Position numbers and translations under genes: made by a program
Notes under the pieces: generated by a model
What the model saw: the letters and a program-made list of their open reading frames with translations, nothing else
Databases searched by the model: none
Told to the model about the DNA's origin: nothing
Origin: Erythrocercus mccallii
Lineage: Eukaryota > Chordata > Aves > Passeriformes > Dicruridae
Reading direction: 5' to 3'
Length of the DNA: 64,000 nt
NCBI GenBank assembly: GCA_013397435.1
Contig: VZRG01000285.1
Location: 540,066-604,065 of the forward strand
Part shown: positions 11,501 to 23,720 of the stretch, piece by piece
Position numbering within the stretch: the stretch's first letter is position 1
How the letters are laid out: each line of letters starts with the position of its first letter

Positions 11501-14500
11501 AATCAAGAGGATGATAAGATAATAATTTTCTCTTGGAACTGTGGAAGTTTCTGAATTAATTTAAAAGATACTGAATCAAGAAACACATTGGTATGATTGA
11601 GGAGCTGAAGCTGAATCTTTATTATTCAAGCTTGTTAAACCCAGTTGAGTGGGACAAATGAATTACAGCTATAACTAGAACCAAAAGGATCAACAGTTTG
11701 TGCATAAGTGATTGGTTTCTCTGGACGTAGACACTGCATTATACCTTCCTACATTGAAATCAAGATTCTAACTAGATTAATAATCTATATATGTAAATGA
11801 AGAACTGAACAATTGATTAGGTTAAGGAAATGCAAACCTTTAGAGTCATTTTCTTAGCTATGTAAAAGTTAACAAAACAAAATGGTCACAATGACACTTC
11901 CTTTTTTCCAGAGAAATATGCATAAGCTTTAATCAATATTAAATACTTGGCATGTTATTGGTAACCTTATGGTAACATGTTATTTAATTAATTAACTCAT
12001 TGCAAAAAAAGTATAGTATGTTGTAATAGTAAACTCCTTTGGGAACAGATTTTTTATTTCACCTTGTGAAGTAAAATTTTGATTTGTTTTCTCATAACTT
12101 ACCAAAATAACTTCAATGTTATGCATTGAACAAGGTTAATTCTATTTTAGGCTCTATGTGCATAATGATGTAACTATTTAAGACTGAGAAAAATTGACTT
12201 TTCTGCTGTCATGCAGCTCCTACAAACTTACTCCAATGATTACTAGAATTTTAATTGCAATGGTATGGGCAGCTGGAGATTGCTATTATGTCCTGCATCT
12301 ATAGCAATTATGTAGGATGCCACAGCAGTGGTCATTTAAGAATTTGTGACATTATCTATGTGGCTTGGTCAAAAACAATGATAAGAATGCTATGGTTTCA
12401 TCCTGAGAAAATGCCTTCGAGTGGGTTGAATGGATGTAAGCTGGCTCAGGTTCAGCCACTTTAACATGCTCCTCTCACCTTGTCTTTGGTACCTGTTAAG
12501 ATTGCCTGCCTATCTACATACACCCTAAGCCTGGCCAAATATGTGACTATGGTTGTGAGGTTCTTCTCAGATATCCCTTTTTTGTGACGAAATGCTGATA
12601 AAGTACTTCAGAATCTGGTCCTCACTGCTGTGGGTAAGCTGTCGTCTGTCCCTGGAGTTTGGGAAGGGTCTTTCATATCAGTTAGACTGACTGAAGTGAG
12701 CTCAGTCTGTATTTGTTTAGATCGGAAAATGTGCTCAAATTTGTGGGAACTGCTAACATGGACTTTTTTTTCAACATTTTGCTTTAACTACTACTGGTTG
12801 CTATGAATTGATTGTTATTTTTGCTTGGACAGTGATTCAGAACAACAAAGACATCTGCTGCAGAGAGGGAGTCTCTGACACATGCTCATATGTGGCTGTA
12901 CCATTGCTTGGACTTGGACTCCATTTTCCCACCACCCCGAACATTATCAGTCATACTTGAAAAAAATCTTGGCTACTGTTTAAATGCCACCTTTTTCTCT
13001 GTTGTCATTTTTCAAATTTCCATTTCTGTAACATACATATTAAATCACAGGTCAAAATATTCTCTAAAGTACTTAGATGGTTAAAAAGATAAATGCTTAG
13101 TGGAATTTGCAATATCTTTGAACTTTAGGGCTTCAGTCCCATTGATTGTCAGGATGGCAACTTCCTTAGGTGCTTGGGAAAATCCTACCCAGCACAAAAT
13201 GACACATTTCAAAGTCTGATCTTTGGGGCTTGTGTTTTCTACCCAGGAACAAAAAAAATATTTTTCAATTTGCAACACATTGCATCTGAACACGATGCAA
13301 TGATTCCCACTCTTATATCAACCTAATATTAATATTGCACACACCATCACTCTCACTTTATTTCATCCTTGAAAATTGTCTCCAAGTAGTTTACTTCAGC
13401 CCATGTCCCAAGAGCCACAAGTCTGAGATCTACCAGACAGAAGAGTGTTTGTGAGTTAAGAGGGCCTTGCAGAAAAAGCAGTGCCCTCTCAGTATGTTTC
13501 CATCTGAACAAAGATGTTTTGTCCTTAATCTGAATCAATATGTGAACTTGAAATAACAAGTTTTTAAGCATCCAGCACCTCCAAAGATTTAGAGCTTTGT
13601 CATTTTAGGCCAATAGTTTAATTGCATACATTCTTCCATCCTTCCTCCCTGAGAAATTGTGGAAATGGGATGAATCAAAGGAAACTCCATTCAACCCAAA
13701 CATATTATTAGTGTTTTCTATCTCAAATGAACCAAGAAGAAGCTCAAATGACCATACCCTGATTTTTCAGCATGTTCGTATTCCTTTTATAAAATTTTAT
13801 CACTCTGGAGAGAATGAAACAATTACCAGTTTACAAAACCATTACGTTTTGTTTTGTTATTTCATTTCTTGTGCATTGTCCCTTGCAAGCAAATTAAACA
13901 AATTTGTAGCTGGCAGTTGGGAGAATGACATAGGGATAAATGAGATTGTAAGGAGAAAGGAGCTGCTGATTCAACTGGGTGGGGAAAGCAAGAATTGCAC
14001 CCTGCAAGGGGTGGTAACTTGTAACACTGTCTCATTTAAAGAGCAGTGTGTCAGTTTAAAACTGTAACACACTGGTATACTGCTTTAAAAACAAACAAAC
14101 CCCAAAATCCCCAGCTAACTAAAAACCAAACAAAGCATAACACAACCCAAAAGAACTCTTTCAGAATTCTGCAAAAGCTTTTAATGGTATGAATTGTTGT
14201 GATCCAAGCTACAGACAAATTCCTCTGCTGATTAAACTGTTGTTTACAAATATAAACTAGAGCATCCCAGCTGTACTCTTGGGAACCACCAAACGTGAAC
14301 TGAAAATGTTGCTCTTAGCCAATGCTGCAAAGAGGATGCACTTTGTCTTAGGATGACTCCATTCTCCTCTTAAAATTCCTTTTCATGTCCTATCAGTCAT
14401 TGCCATGTCTGTGTACTCCTTTCAGAGCCGGTGTGTAGCTCTCACCATGACACAAACTGCATGTTTATGTCTTTCCACATTCAGAATCTTCTTGAGAGTC

Positions 14501-17323
14501 ATCTTGTCTCATATGAATCTCTAGCCTGGAAGTCTGTCCACAAAATGGGCTGTGGAGTGCTGGACTTGAGCTACACAGCAGCCAAAAGGAGAGCAGTGTG
14601 TAAGCCACATTTTCATCAGCTTCATGTGCTCTTCAAACATCTAATGGGCATCTGGAAACCTGATCTAACCAGAGGGTGAGGTGAATTGTTTGCAAATTAT
14701 CATAGGGGAAGCTCCAGAGAAAATTCTCCAAGGGGAGATAACACCAGAAAGGTTACAGCTGTCCTGTCTCTCATTAGGTACCTTTTTTACCTGAGCTTAG
14801 CTGAGAACATCAAGAGACTGCTTATGAGGAACACTGGCACAGTCATGCATTACTTACACAGGGTGTGTCTGCTTCCTGTCGTGTTTTTAGCTCATAAATA
14901 CCTAAATCTATTGATACACTCTGCTGAATATAGCTAGGGATTAATAAAAGGACTATACAATTGCATGGTGCCCAGTGGAATCTATAACATCTTTATGTTA
15001 AGGAATGTGTATACCTCGTTGTCTTCCTATAAATGACAAATGCTTCTTGCCTTTTTTCCTCATCTCAACTGTGCTTTAGCTAAGTCAATATTGAAATGTT
15101 TGCTCAGCATAGAGATTATTATTCCAGTTTGGAATTTTTATGAGACCCGGGCCCATGGCTGACCTTCCTTACATGAATTCTGGCACTACCTCACCATGAA
15201 CACTTCCTAATTGCTGATTACAGCTTATCATTACAAGAAGACACTTATAACCAGGGAATTGAACCAGTATGTTTGAATCTGTTCTGGGTCAGATCCAGCT
15301 GTGACTGAAGATGTTTTAGCTGAGCTCTGATTCCAAGCCAGTAATAGTTTATTTTCAGTTCACAGAGTTCCTTACAGCAACGGGATTTCATCTCCTCCCC
15401 TTTCCATGAGTATCATTGTAAGTCTTGGGCCTGTACTGGGTTTTTTAAAACTTGAAATATATGGGGGTATGGGAGACCATGTTGCTGGTGAGAAAAAAAG
15501 TCTTGCCAGGAATACAGGTGGACCAAGCCAGAGGAGTGGAAATGATGGAAGGGTCAGCTCACTGGCAGGTAAAATCTCCTATCTCTACTTGTACAAACTC
15601 AAATTTATCACACATATATATCTTCTTGCCACTAAGTATAGTAGTGGAATTGCTGGAGGAAATTAAGGCTAGTGAACAACAGTCAAATGAGAAACAGCAA
15701 TCACAAGAAGCAGTTTACCTCAATCTCACCTTAGCAGGTAGTTCGTGAGGGTAGCTGACTCCAGGGAAGAAAGTTTGTGACCATCTGCTGGTGTTTAATG
15801 TGACATGGGAGGGAGAAAAGAACAGATATGGGGTAGGATGGTGGTTTTTAAAGAATTCTTTAAGTCAAGCTGTCCTCTTATTGTGCATGGGGATGTTGCT
15901 TTTCAGCTGAGCTGGTGTTTCGAGCTGGAAGGGTCTTTGTTTTGCTTCAGTTTCAGTTTGAGGTCTGGGATCAGCAAAATTTCCAAAATAACAATGTAAG
16001 TTTACTTCCAGCTTTGGGAAACATTTTGAAACAGTTCACCTTTCAGGTTTAGTTTGACTTCTTTTCATAATAGAAGAATGAGAAATAGGACTTTCTTATT
16101 CAGTCACTGACACTGATTTTAAATGAGAAACGGCAGAAATATATCAGATGTGCTCTACTCTATTGTAAGTTTTTTTATTTACAATTAATAAAGTCAACAT
16201 CACAGATGATTTAATTATAGTAGAAGCCCCCTGACTTCGGCGTCAGTGCTCTGAGTGGGCATTCACATGATTTTTGGTACAAAAACAAAGGCTCTGTGTC
16301 CTTTAGCTGCACTCTTGTCCTAGCCCAATTTCTGCTGGAGCAGCTTTGTTGTGAGGCATTCAGTTACACACAGGAGTCTGGGTGTGTTGTGCTGCTGTCC
16401 CTACATGCAGATCCTGTTTGCAAGTCAAGTGGCTCTGTGTGGTGTTGGCCTTTGCTGAGGTTGTTTCAGCTCATCTGACTACCTCTTGTCTCCCTGCTAG
16501 CAGTGCAAGGGGCTTGCTTGAGATCATGTGAGCATTGTCCTAACCCTGGAACTAATTCAAGCAGTTTGTGGTTCTGCTTTGGTTTTGATAGTTAAGTAAA
16601 TGACTGTAGAAGAGAGCCTGGGAAATGCATGTGCCACTGACTGACAGTCCTGGTAAGATGGGCTGTAAGTACATCTCAGAGAAAGGCCACTGAGCACATG
16701 GCAGGTCACCAGGGCTTCTGCAGAGGGAGGTGCTGCCACACTGACCTGCTCTACCAGCATTAGCATGTACATAAAGAGCCAGTGGAGATACAAATCTCCA
16801 TTTCAAAAAGCTTTTAGTAGTTTTCCTCAACAAACAAATACATCTGGACTGATTCCAGAAAAAATGTTCTTTTCTAGATTGAAATCTGGTAAAATGATAG
16901 TAACCAAAATTTAAGGCATAACCACGACTTTTCAGGATGGGGAAGAGTAGGTGGTGTCATCTCCCAGGGTTTGGAGATGAGAAGGAGGGGATGAAGAATA
17001 ATCAGGGTGGGAGGGAAATTCACAAAATTTGCAAAACCATGAAGGCAGAGGTTGAGCTGGACTCCTATTCACCAACTCTCACAATGCTCCAACTAGAAGC
17101 ACAGATAAAAAGAAGGGTCATTTTACAATAAGAGGTAATTCCTTGTAAGACAAGCAGTGAACTTCTGAACTTGTTGCTGTAGGCGAATGATAGTTGCTAG
17201 TGCTGCAATCTCCTTACTAAAATCACAGGTGGCATACTATCTAGAGCAGAGACACTGGCAGAAATAAAATCTTTATTTTAAATTTCTATAAGGATGTGAT
17301 ATTTAGCTGGTAAACACTGGTTA
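8521..17323. other. Long non-coding stretch, no gene recognised
   Basis: Nearly 9 kb in which I recognise no exon, RNA gene or transposon. The segment from about 11,300 to 12,200 is notably AT-rich, with repeated TTAATTAATTAA-like strings near 11,985. The longest frame is 136 codons (13,657-14,067, plus strand). It starts within a CpG-poor unique region and has no recognisable domain, signal peptide or membrane segment. Ancient repeats too decayed to see by eye may be present. Confidence 0.55.
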
Positions 17324-17359
<36 letters not shown>

Positions 17360-17402
17360 GTATATACATATGTATGTATGTACACACACACATATGTATA
17401 TT
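17324..17402. repeat. Compound microsatellite (TC)n(TA)n(TATG)n(CA)n
   Basis: A run of about eleven TC units passes directly into about seven TA units, then TATG/TACA-rich sequence with a palindromic TACATATGTA, a short CA run, and another CATATGTATA. This is a compound simple repeat that probably varies in length between individuals. Confidence 0.95.
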
Positions 17403-18865
17403 TCACTCTACCTCTTCTATTAGGGAATTCCCCTGTCCTACCACATAAATATACCAACTCTATAATTGCCTCTCCTTCACAATCTCCTCAAACCAAACAC
17501 AGGCTATCTTCTGACTAATGAAATCTTGAGGTTTGTGTCTGCTATCAGCAGAAAGCTTATTGACATTTCACAGGTTTTTTTGTTATAGATGGCATTGAGG
17601 TTTTAAGCTGTGGAGTGTTTCTGGTGAGTCATGGAATGGTTTGATAGTGCCAGCGATCTGGCAAATCTGCACCTTCTCAATTTGGAGTCACATCTAATAA
17701 TTTCTCTCTGAGAGAATATTTCCAGATACATTGCGGGGAAAAATGATCAGCTGTTGTCTATTTTGGTTGCTTCCATGGGAGCAGTAAGAAAGCAAAGAAT
17801 GATACGTATCATCTTCCCTGGTCAAATTTTAAACTATATTTCAAGGTGTGGGAAGAGCAGGGGAGAGCTTTCTGTGAGCTGTTACTGTGAACAGGACAAG
17901 TGTCCTGCATGACTGATCAGCTATCAGCTGGAAGATTTTGAATCCCTTATCAACAATTGTTACTGGTAAATGCTACTTCCAAGGAAGGTGGGTTGCTTAC
18001 CACCTGTGCTCATGGTGGCATCATTGACTGGTACACAAGAAACTGTGTCTTACTTTGCTTATGCAGACTATTTCACCTTTTGCTACAGAGCTTTGTGGTA
18101 TTGATGTGCTCTTTAACCCCAATTGCTTCTGATCACAACAGTAACTTCTTCCAGTTTTTGTCCCTTCTGTGCTGAGTTAAGAGATGTCTGAAAGGTGCTC
18201 ACCTGCCCCAAGCAGTCCTGCATGCTGCCACTCCCTTGTCAGGTTCCTCACTGTGCTCTGCCTAGCATGGCAGCACAGGCCAGTTTGAACACTTTCCATC
18301 TGCACATCTAGCTGCATAGCTGGGTCTGGTGGAGATTCAAGCTCTTTGATTTAATTAGAAAGTTGTGTCTATTTTGGGACCTACTTAATTGACTTAGCAA
18401 TAGCCCTTGTACCCAGACCCTGTCCTACTGTCAGCATAGGTGCCTCCTGACAAATCTCAGAGTGCATTTTTGGTCACTGAAGAGCATTTAAAATTAATAT
18501 TTGATAGATTTCATTATGTCATGCTGCTGCTGCTGCTGTAGGTACATTAAGAAGACAGGAAGTGAAACAAGGTGTAGCAAGTCATATAGGATTAACTGTG
18601 TGGGACTTTATGCCATACAGGGAGAAGATCTACTACAGAAGCTTGTGTCAAGTATGCACATCTTTTCCAATGCACTTTCTGCAGTTTTTGTTGCTGAATG
18701 CAAAAGAAATGGTCACTGCAGTCGCTTCATTCAGTATTTATCTCTCTCAGAGCACAAATGGTTTGGAATGAAAGGGACAGTTGCAGTAAGTTTTTCCTAG
18801 TGATGCAGTTGGCTGGTAACCAAGAGACAGCACCGTTCCTTACTGCTTGACTGCCCTGCAGTGTC
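17403..18865. other. Non-coding DNA with a short CTG run
   Basis: No gene is recognised. Near 18,522-18,539 there are about six TGC/CTG units followed by GTAGGTA. The 99-codon frame that spans it (18,501-18,800) gives a run of cysteines from the trinucleotide repeat and has no domain, so it is probably chance. Confidence 0.6.
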
Positions 18866-18935
18866 AGCTGGACCATGTGGCTTCACTTCTCTGAGTATAG
18901 TTTCTCCATCTGTAAAATGAGAGCCCTGCAAAGCA
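18866..18935 (+). repeat. MIR-type CORE-SINE fragment
   Basis: The segment follows the conserved MIR core in order: GGCTTCACTTCTCTGAG, then a diverged CTCAGTTTC, then TTTCTCCATCTGTAAAATGAGAG. The 'CTTCTCTGAG...CCATCTGTAAAATG' run is the most recognisable part of the family across amniotes. Both ends are decayed. Recognition rests on memory of the family consensus and was not aligned. Confidence 0.65.
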
Positions 18936-21517
18936 ATTAAAATCAGTGAGTGATGGGACTGATGTAGGAGTTGCATGTTTTATTCTACAGTTAAGGTAAT
19001 ACAGGCAAGTGTACTGTAAGACAGTAAGACAACTTGTGCACATAGAAATTATCTCCATGTCATTCACACCTCCTTCACCTCTCACAAAGGTATCAAATAT
19101 TCTATTAACATCATTTTTAATGATTGTCTACACAGGAAAAGATCTGTGTCACATAATTCTTTCTTTGTCAGAATATAGGTCACCGAGGCAATGAAATTGC
19201 TATGACTGTGAAAAAAAGAGCAATTTTATCCACTTGGGGTTGGGGGGGGTGTCTTTAAAAAACAGCTGAGCTGTAATCATATGTGGGAAGATTTTAGCGT
19301 CTCTAATTCTATCCAACAGCCAAAAGGTGGTCTAGAGAAAGATATTGCTTTTTCCATACCTCTTGCACATAACACAACTAAGTTTGCCTTAATCATCTCC
19401 TCCAGTGAAAAGATTTAAAGACAGTCTCCTGTCTTAAGAAAGCAGGTACATCAGAATACCATACCCTGACTTTTTTGTCTGCCTTAGTGGTAGTTTGAGA
19501 GATGAGTTTCAGTTGACTCCACAAACACTCTGTATTACTGCTTTTCATCAAATAAAGAAAAAGAATTGCAGCTTTTAATATCTATTGTCCTTGATGCTAA
19601 TGCTGGACACAGGGGCCTGTCATGAATGACTGAAAAGAAAGATTTTGTGCTTTATTTTCTTCAATTTGTTGGGAGCAATAGGTTTCTTGAATGTTAAAGA
19701 AAATTAGATCAAGGCTCAAGACGTTTTTTTCAATGTTTAATTTTACCTCAGCACCTGTGGGACACAAGCTATTTGTGGAGCAGAAATCACAATTCCCAAC
19801 CAGCTCTCCCATACTTTGTACCAAACCTTCCTATTTGTCAGTGTGAAAAGTTCAGTGTTGAATCTTACAGGAGTTTGCAAAAGTGGCCATGCTCAGGAAA
19901 ACTTACATCCTGCAGTTTTCAAGTTTTTCAGGTTTATTCTGACAAGTATTAAGCATTTTGTTTACAGCATTCTCTTACTAAGTAACACAATAGCTGCTTT
20001 AAGAGTTTTGGAGCTTGTGCATTAGTTGCCTTAATACCAAGTTCTGGAGACAGGTTATAATAAGTTGCATTGTGATGCTTTTGCAGTTATGGGCAATATT
20101 GAATCTTTTTTGTACTAATGCATAAAGACCACAGAAAATCTGCATTCCTATAGCCAAAGAACACAAAATTTATTCTCATTAATTTTCCTACAGAAATAAC
20201 ATACTGTATACGTAATAGAAAATGAAAGGATGCTTTATGATCTTGTTTCATGTTAAATTACTTGCAAAAATATATTAAGATCAGTTACATGACAGAAGAT
20301 TGTTCCAGCTAATTTCAGTGAAACTCTTACTGATGTGCACTGGAGAGGCTGCCTAGACAAACAGATAGCTGTGTGAAAGGTTTTCTACAGGTTCCTCATC
20401 CTGAAAGCATTGATCTATTGACAGTTCCTGTGTGGTGGAAGTTTCTGAATGAGGACTTGCAGACCCCCATCTTGATCTTCAGAGAAAACAAACACATAAG
20501 AATCAGATCAGATTTCATCTCTTTTTTGGTAAATATATAGTACCAAGTAGCTTGAAAATTTTTGCTTCCTCTTTTTCACATTCCTTTTGTGTCTAAATAC
20601 TTTGGTCTAACAAGGCCACATCTAAATCAAACTGAGTAAAAGGAGAGAATGGAAGGTATGTAACAGATGTGCTCCCTCTGAGAGCATAATGATCTGCACT
20701 GGTCAGGTTGCTGCACACAATGTAAAGCAAACTCATGTTCCTCCATCTTGCACCTGGAGCCCAGAGCCATAGACTTCAGGAGTGTTCTGTCCATTCAGAG
20801 AGCCTCTGCCCTGGGGGCAAGGCTGACTGCCCTCAGTGGAGTGTCTTGTAAGGAAGTAGAGAGAACAAAAGATTACTCCACTGTGCACACAGGTGACAAA
20901 AAGAAAAGAGCAACACCAGAAATCCATCCTTTGATGTTCATGGGGAAAATAACTTTATTTTCTTTTTTTTTTTAATGTTTATGGTCATGTTTTATGTCCA
21001 TTGTCAACACTTCCTTCAGGAAAGGAAAATTAAATTGTAAAATGGAATCATCTTATGAAGTGAAACCCCAGAGGATACACTTTGGAATAGATCCTTTCAA
21101 GTAGATGGGAGTATGCCAACTGAAGAGGCTGCCCTACACTGAAACCATAGCTATGCAGCTGGTTGATACACAGGTCATTCCTGGTGCCTTCTTTCATAGC
21201 AGAATTGCATTCTGATGGACCACCAGGGAAAGCAGTGTCCTCTTTTTGAGAATATTCTGTCCTCAGAAACAGTGGAAGGTTTATGAAAATTCCAGTGGAT
21301 ACAACCAAATAGTGCATGCACAATAAACCTGCAGTGATTGCAGGTACCAAGGAAAATTAGGTTCTCTATAACTCATGCCATTCTTTGCATAAGTAGATAA
21401 TTGCAACTGTTGTCCTTGACCAAATTGGTTCTGCTGAGCATTTGTCCGGCTGGCTGCTGACTTATACCCCAGTATTGTCTTCATTCTAATGGGGGGGCGA
21501 TTTCCATAAGCATATAA
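18936..21517. other. Non-coding DNA, no gene recognised
   Basis: Only short frames without domains. There is a run of eight G at about 19,240-19,248 and T-rich runs at about 20,960-20,975. No transposon recognised. Confidence 0.6.
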
Positions 21518-21572
21518 TTTATAAAGTGGTGTGGAATCCTTCAGGATCAAAGACGCTATGCAAATGCACTGT
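21518..21572 (-). repeat. Possible ancient SINE-tail relic
   Basis: Read on the minus strand, the block gives a 'TTTGCATAGCGTCTTTGATCCTGAAGGATTCC...ACTTTATAAA' pattern. It resembles the 'ATAGCGCCTTTCATCCTGAGGATCCCAAAGCGCTTTA' style of string common in old vertebrate SINE or LINE tails. An octamer ATGCAAAT lies at 21,558-21,565. It sits inside a 127-codon minus-strand frame (21,281-21,664) with no recognisable domain. The repeat identity is tentative. Confidence 0.3.
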
Positions 21573-22835
21573 ATTACATTCAAGACATTAGTAACATTTT
21601 TTTCTATTACTTCACCTATGTGATAAACTGAGGACAGGGAACACGTTTTGCATTTCTGGGCCAAGGTGATTTAAAGAAAGGGTGTATATATTGTTCATAG
21701 AACTAAGCTCTCCTTGATGCTACTGTTCAGGTGCTAAAGCACGAAGTGCTTCCCCTCCAATTCAGGTGACAGATCAAGAAATGTGTTTGGGCATTGTGTA
21801 CAAGGTATGACAGCAGCTAACTCCTTCCCCCTGGGATCTCTAGCTGGGGGACTAAGTCACCCCAGCTTCTCATCCGGCTGGTAGAAAAGCTGCCATCAGC
21901 TACAGGGCTTTGCAGGAGTCTTGTTAAAAGAATGCAGCAGTATGTTCTTCATAGCATGTCCTCTGTCTCCAGCAGCCTGTGTTGCTTGTTAGGACTCCCA
22001 CAGGGACAGAAACCATGATCAGTAGCTCCTCGTCAGAACACAGCTTGTCCTTCAGAAAACTTGGCCCTTGAGTTGCAGGAAATCTTACTGTAAACCTTCC
22101 CAAAGTGCAGAAAGATTCTAGGTGAAGAAACAACCTCATTTATACTTATACAGACTTCATTGAGTTTCTTATAAGATCTTACAGCATTTTAAACTATTTT
22201 AGCTTTCTGTTGGATATTCTGGGAGCTTCCTTTCTGGTTTTGGTTATTTGGTATTTTCTTTGTCTCAAAAAGAAGTATATGGGCACATAAGAGAAATAAA
22301 AGCATAGTCATGAAGTTATCTAAACAAGAGGAGTGGTTTCTCTGCTTTTTGTTGTTTAGGGTTTATTTTAACTTCAAAAAAGGTTGCCTGGGATTTTAAG
22401 TTTGAGGTGGAAATGTTTGTCAACTTTAATTCTCTGCAGTCTGCCTCCCTTATCCCTAGCTGTGTCATTGCTCTGCAGAACATCAAACATTGGAGGGCAA
22501 TGGTGACCTGTGTTGTTTTAATCTCAGACTAAATGGTTCTTTTGTTTTGTTTTAAAAATGAGCCCTTAACTTCTGTAAGCTCCATTCTTTTGCAGAGCTT
22601 TGCAGAAATAAAATACATCAAGACGAAGAAGGCATAGTATGACAAAAGTGGTGGTTTTGTTGAAAGAGAGCTTTGTGGTATTTTGCTTTTGAAATGTGTT
22701 TAACACAGAGTTTAAGGATTGGCAATTTGTTTAAAGAAATGGGTAAAATATTTAAAACCGCCACTTTATTTAAACTATTGTGCCTCCTTCAGTAAACATT
22801 CAGTACATGACTGAACCCTGTATGAACTTGTGCTT
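21573..22835. other. Non-coding DNA, no gene recognised
   Basis: Unique-looking sequence with a small inverted repeat, AAGCAC-GAA-GTGCTT, at 21,737-21,751. No coding potential, transposon or RNA gene is seen. Confidence 0.6.
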
Positions 22836-23720
22836 GTTGCTGGTTAAATAGATTCTGAGCTTAAATGAAAAGGGGCTGCTATTGAGCACAGGACAAAAAA
22901 GTTGCATGTGCATTTTTTTTTTAATTTGCCCACACACAAGCTCTTACCCCCCAAAATACTGCGTTCACAGGATCTTTTATTAAAACACCATTTTTTTTCT
23001 CTAGGCCTCAAAGTACTAAACTGAAAGCAAGCTGTTAACAGAAATGAGTAATTATTGAAGCTCTAACAGGCAGCTTTCATTGAAGTTGATTACAGCAGCC
23101 ATATAATCACTTTTACGGATGCTGTAATCACAGTAGCAGGGAATGCTTGACTTGGTTCTTATTGTTTTCACTCAGGGTGGAGGTAGGGGGCCTGCAAGAA
23201 ACCCGTTTTACCACCTCAGTACAATTTCTGCTGTAAAGGAAATCTACACAGCACTGAATGAAGCAGAGAATCATTCATTCTTTCTTTATTAGCATTTTCC
23301 CCTCCCTCACATGAGAGTCTGTTGGAGCCAGGAAATTGCTGTTATTCAATATGCAAGCCAGAGGTTGTAATGACCATTTGTGAGGGTATGACCAACAATT
23401 ACAGACCTTAATGAATAGGAGTAATCTAGTTGAGACTAAACACTAGTAGCAACTCTGGTGCTGTCTCTGGTTAAATTAAAAGAACAGCAATGCAAAGGAA
23501 GTTAACAAGAATTAATTAGTTAGATCAAACTGAAAACCTACTCATTAGTGATGTTATAGGCAAAGTAAAAGCCTATCTTCAGTGCAATTAGGTAGACAAA
23601 TGAATTGTACAACTGACTGATTCACACCTGCTAACAGCTAAGGGCTATAGCTGATATGTATGGGATCCACTTTTTACAGTTCATGCATACTTGCATAGTT
23701 TAATGGATCTTACATTCCTG
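22836..23720. promoter_or_regulatory. Strong candidate conserved non-coding enhancer block
   Basis: About 880 bp of repeat-free sequence with many homeodomain-type cores and no open frame above about 60 codons. Visible items are GAGTAATTATTG near 23,046-23,057, an 11-bp inverted repeat carrying TGATTA/TAATCA (23,087-23,130) with a third TAATCAC in its spacer, TTATTAGC near 23,287, AATTAATTAG near 23,510-23,520 and GCAATTAGG near 23,584-23,592. The texture of long T runs alternating with balanced sequence is what I associate with deeply conserved vertebrate elements. The conservation itself is inferred. Confidence 0.45.
23087..23130. repeat. 11-bp perfect inverted repeat with TAATCA cores
   Basis: TGATTACAGCA at 23,087-23,097 is the exact reverse complement of TGCTGTAATCA at 23,120-23,130, with a 22-base spacer that contains ATAATCAC. 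TAATC is the core preferred by lysine-50 homeodomain proteins (OTX, PITX and related, which favour TAATCC). The layout could therefore place three such sites in two orientations. The inverted repeat is seen directly; factor identity is inference. Confidence 0.75.
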
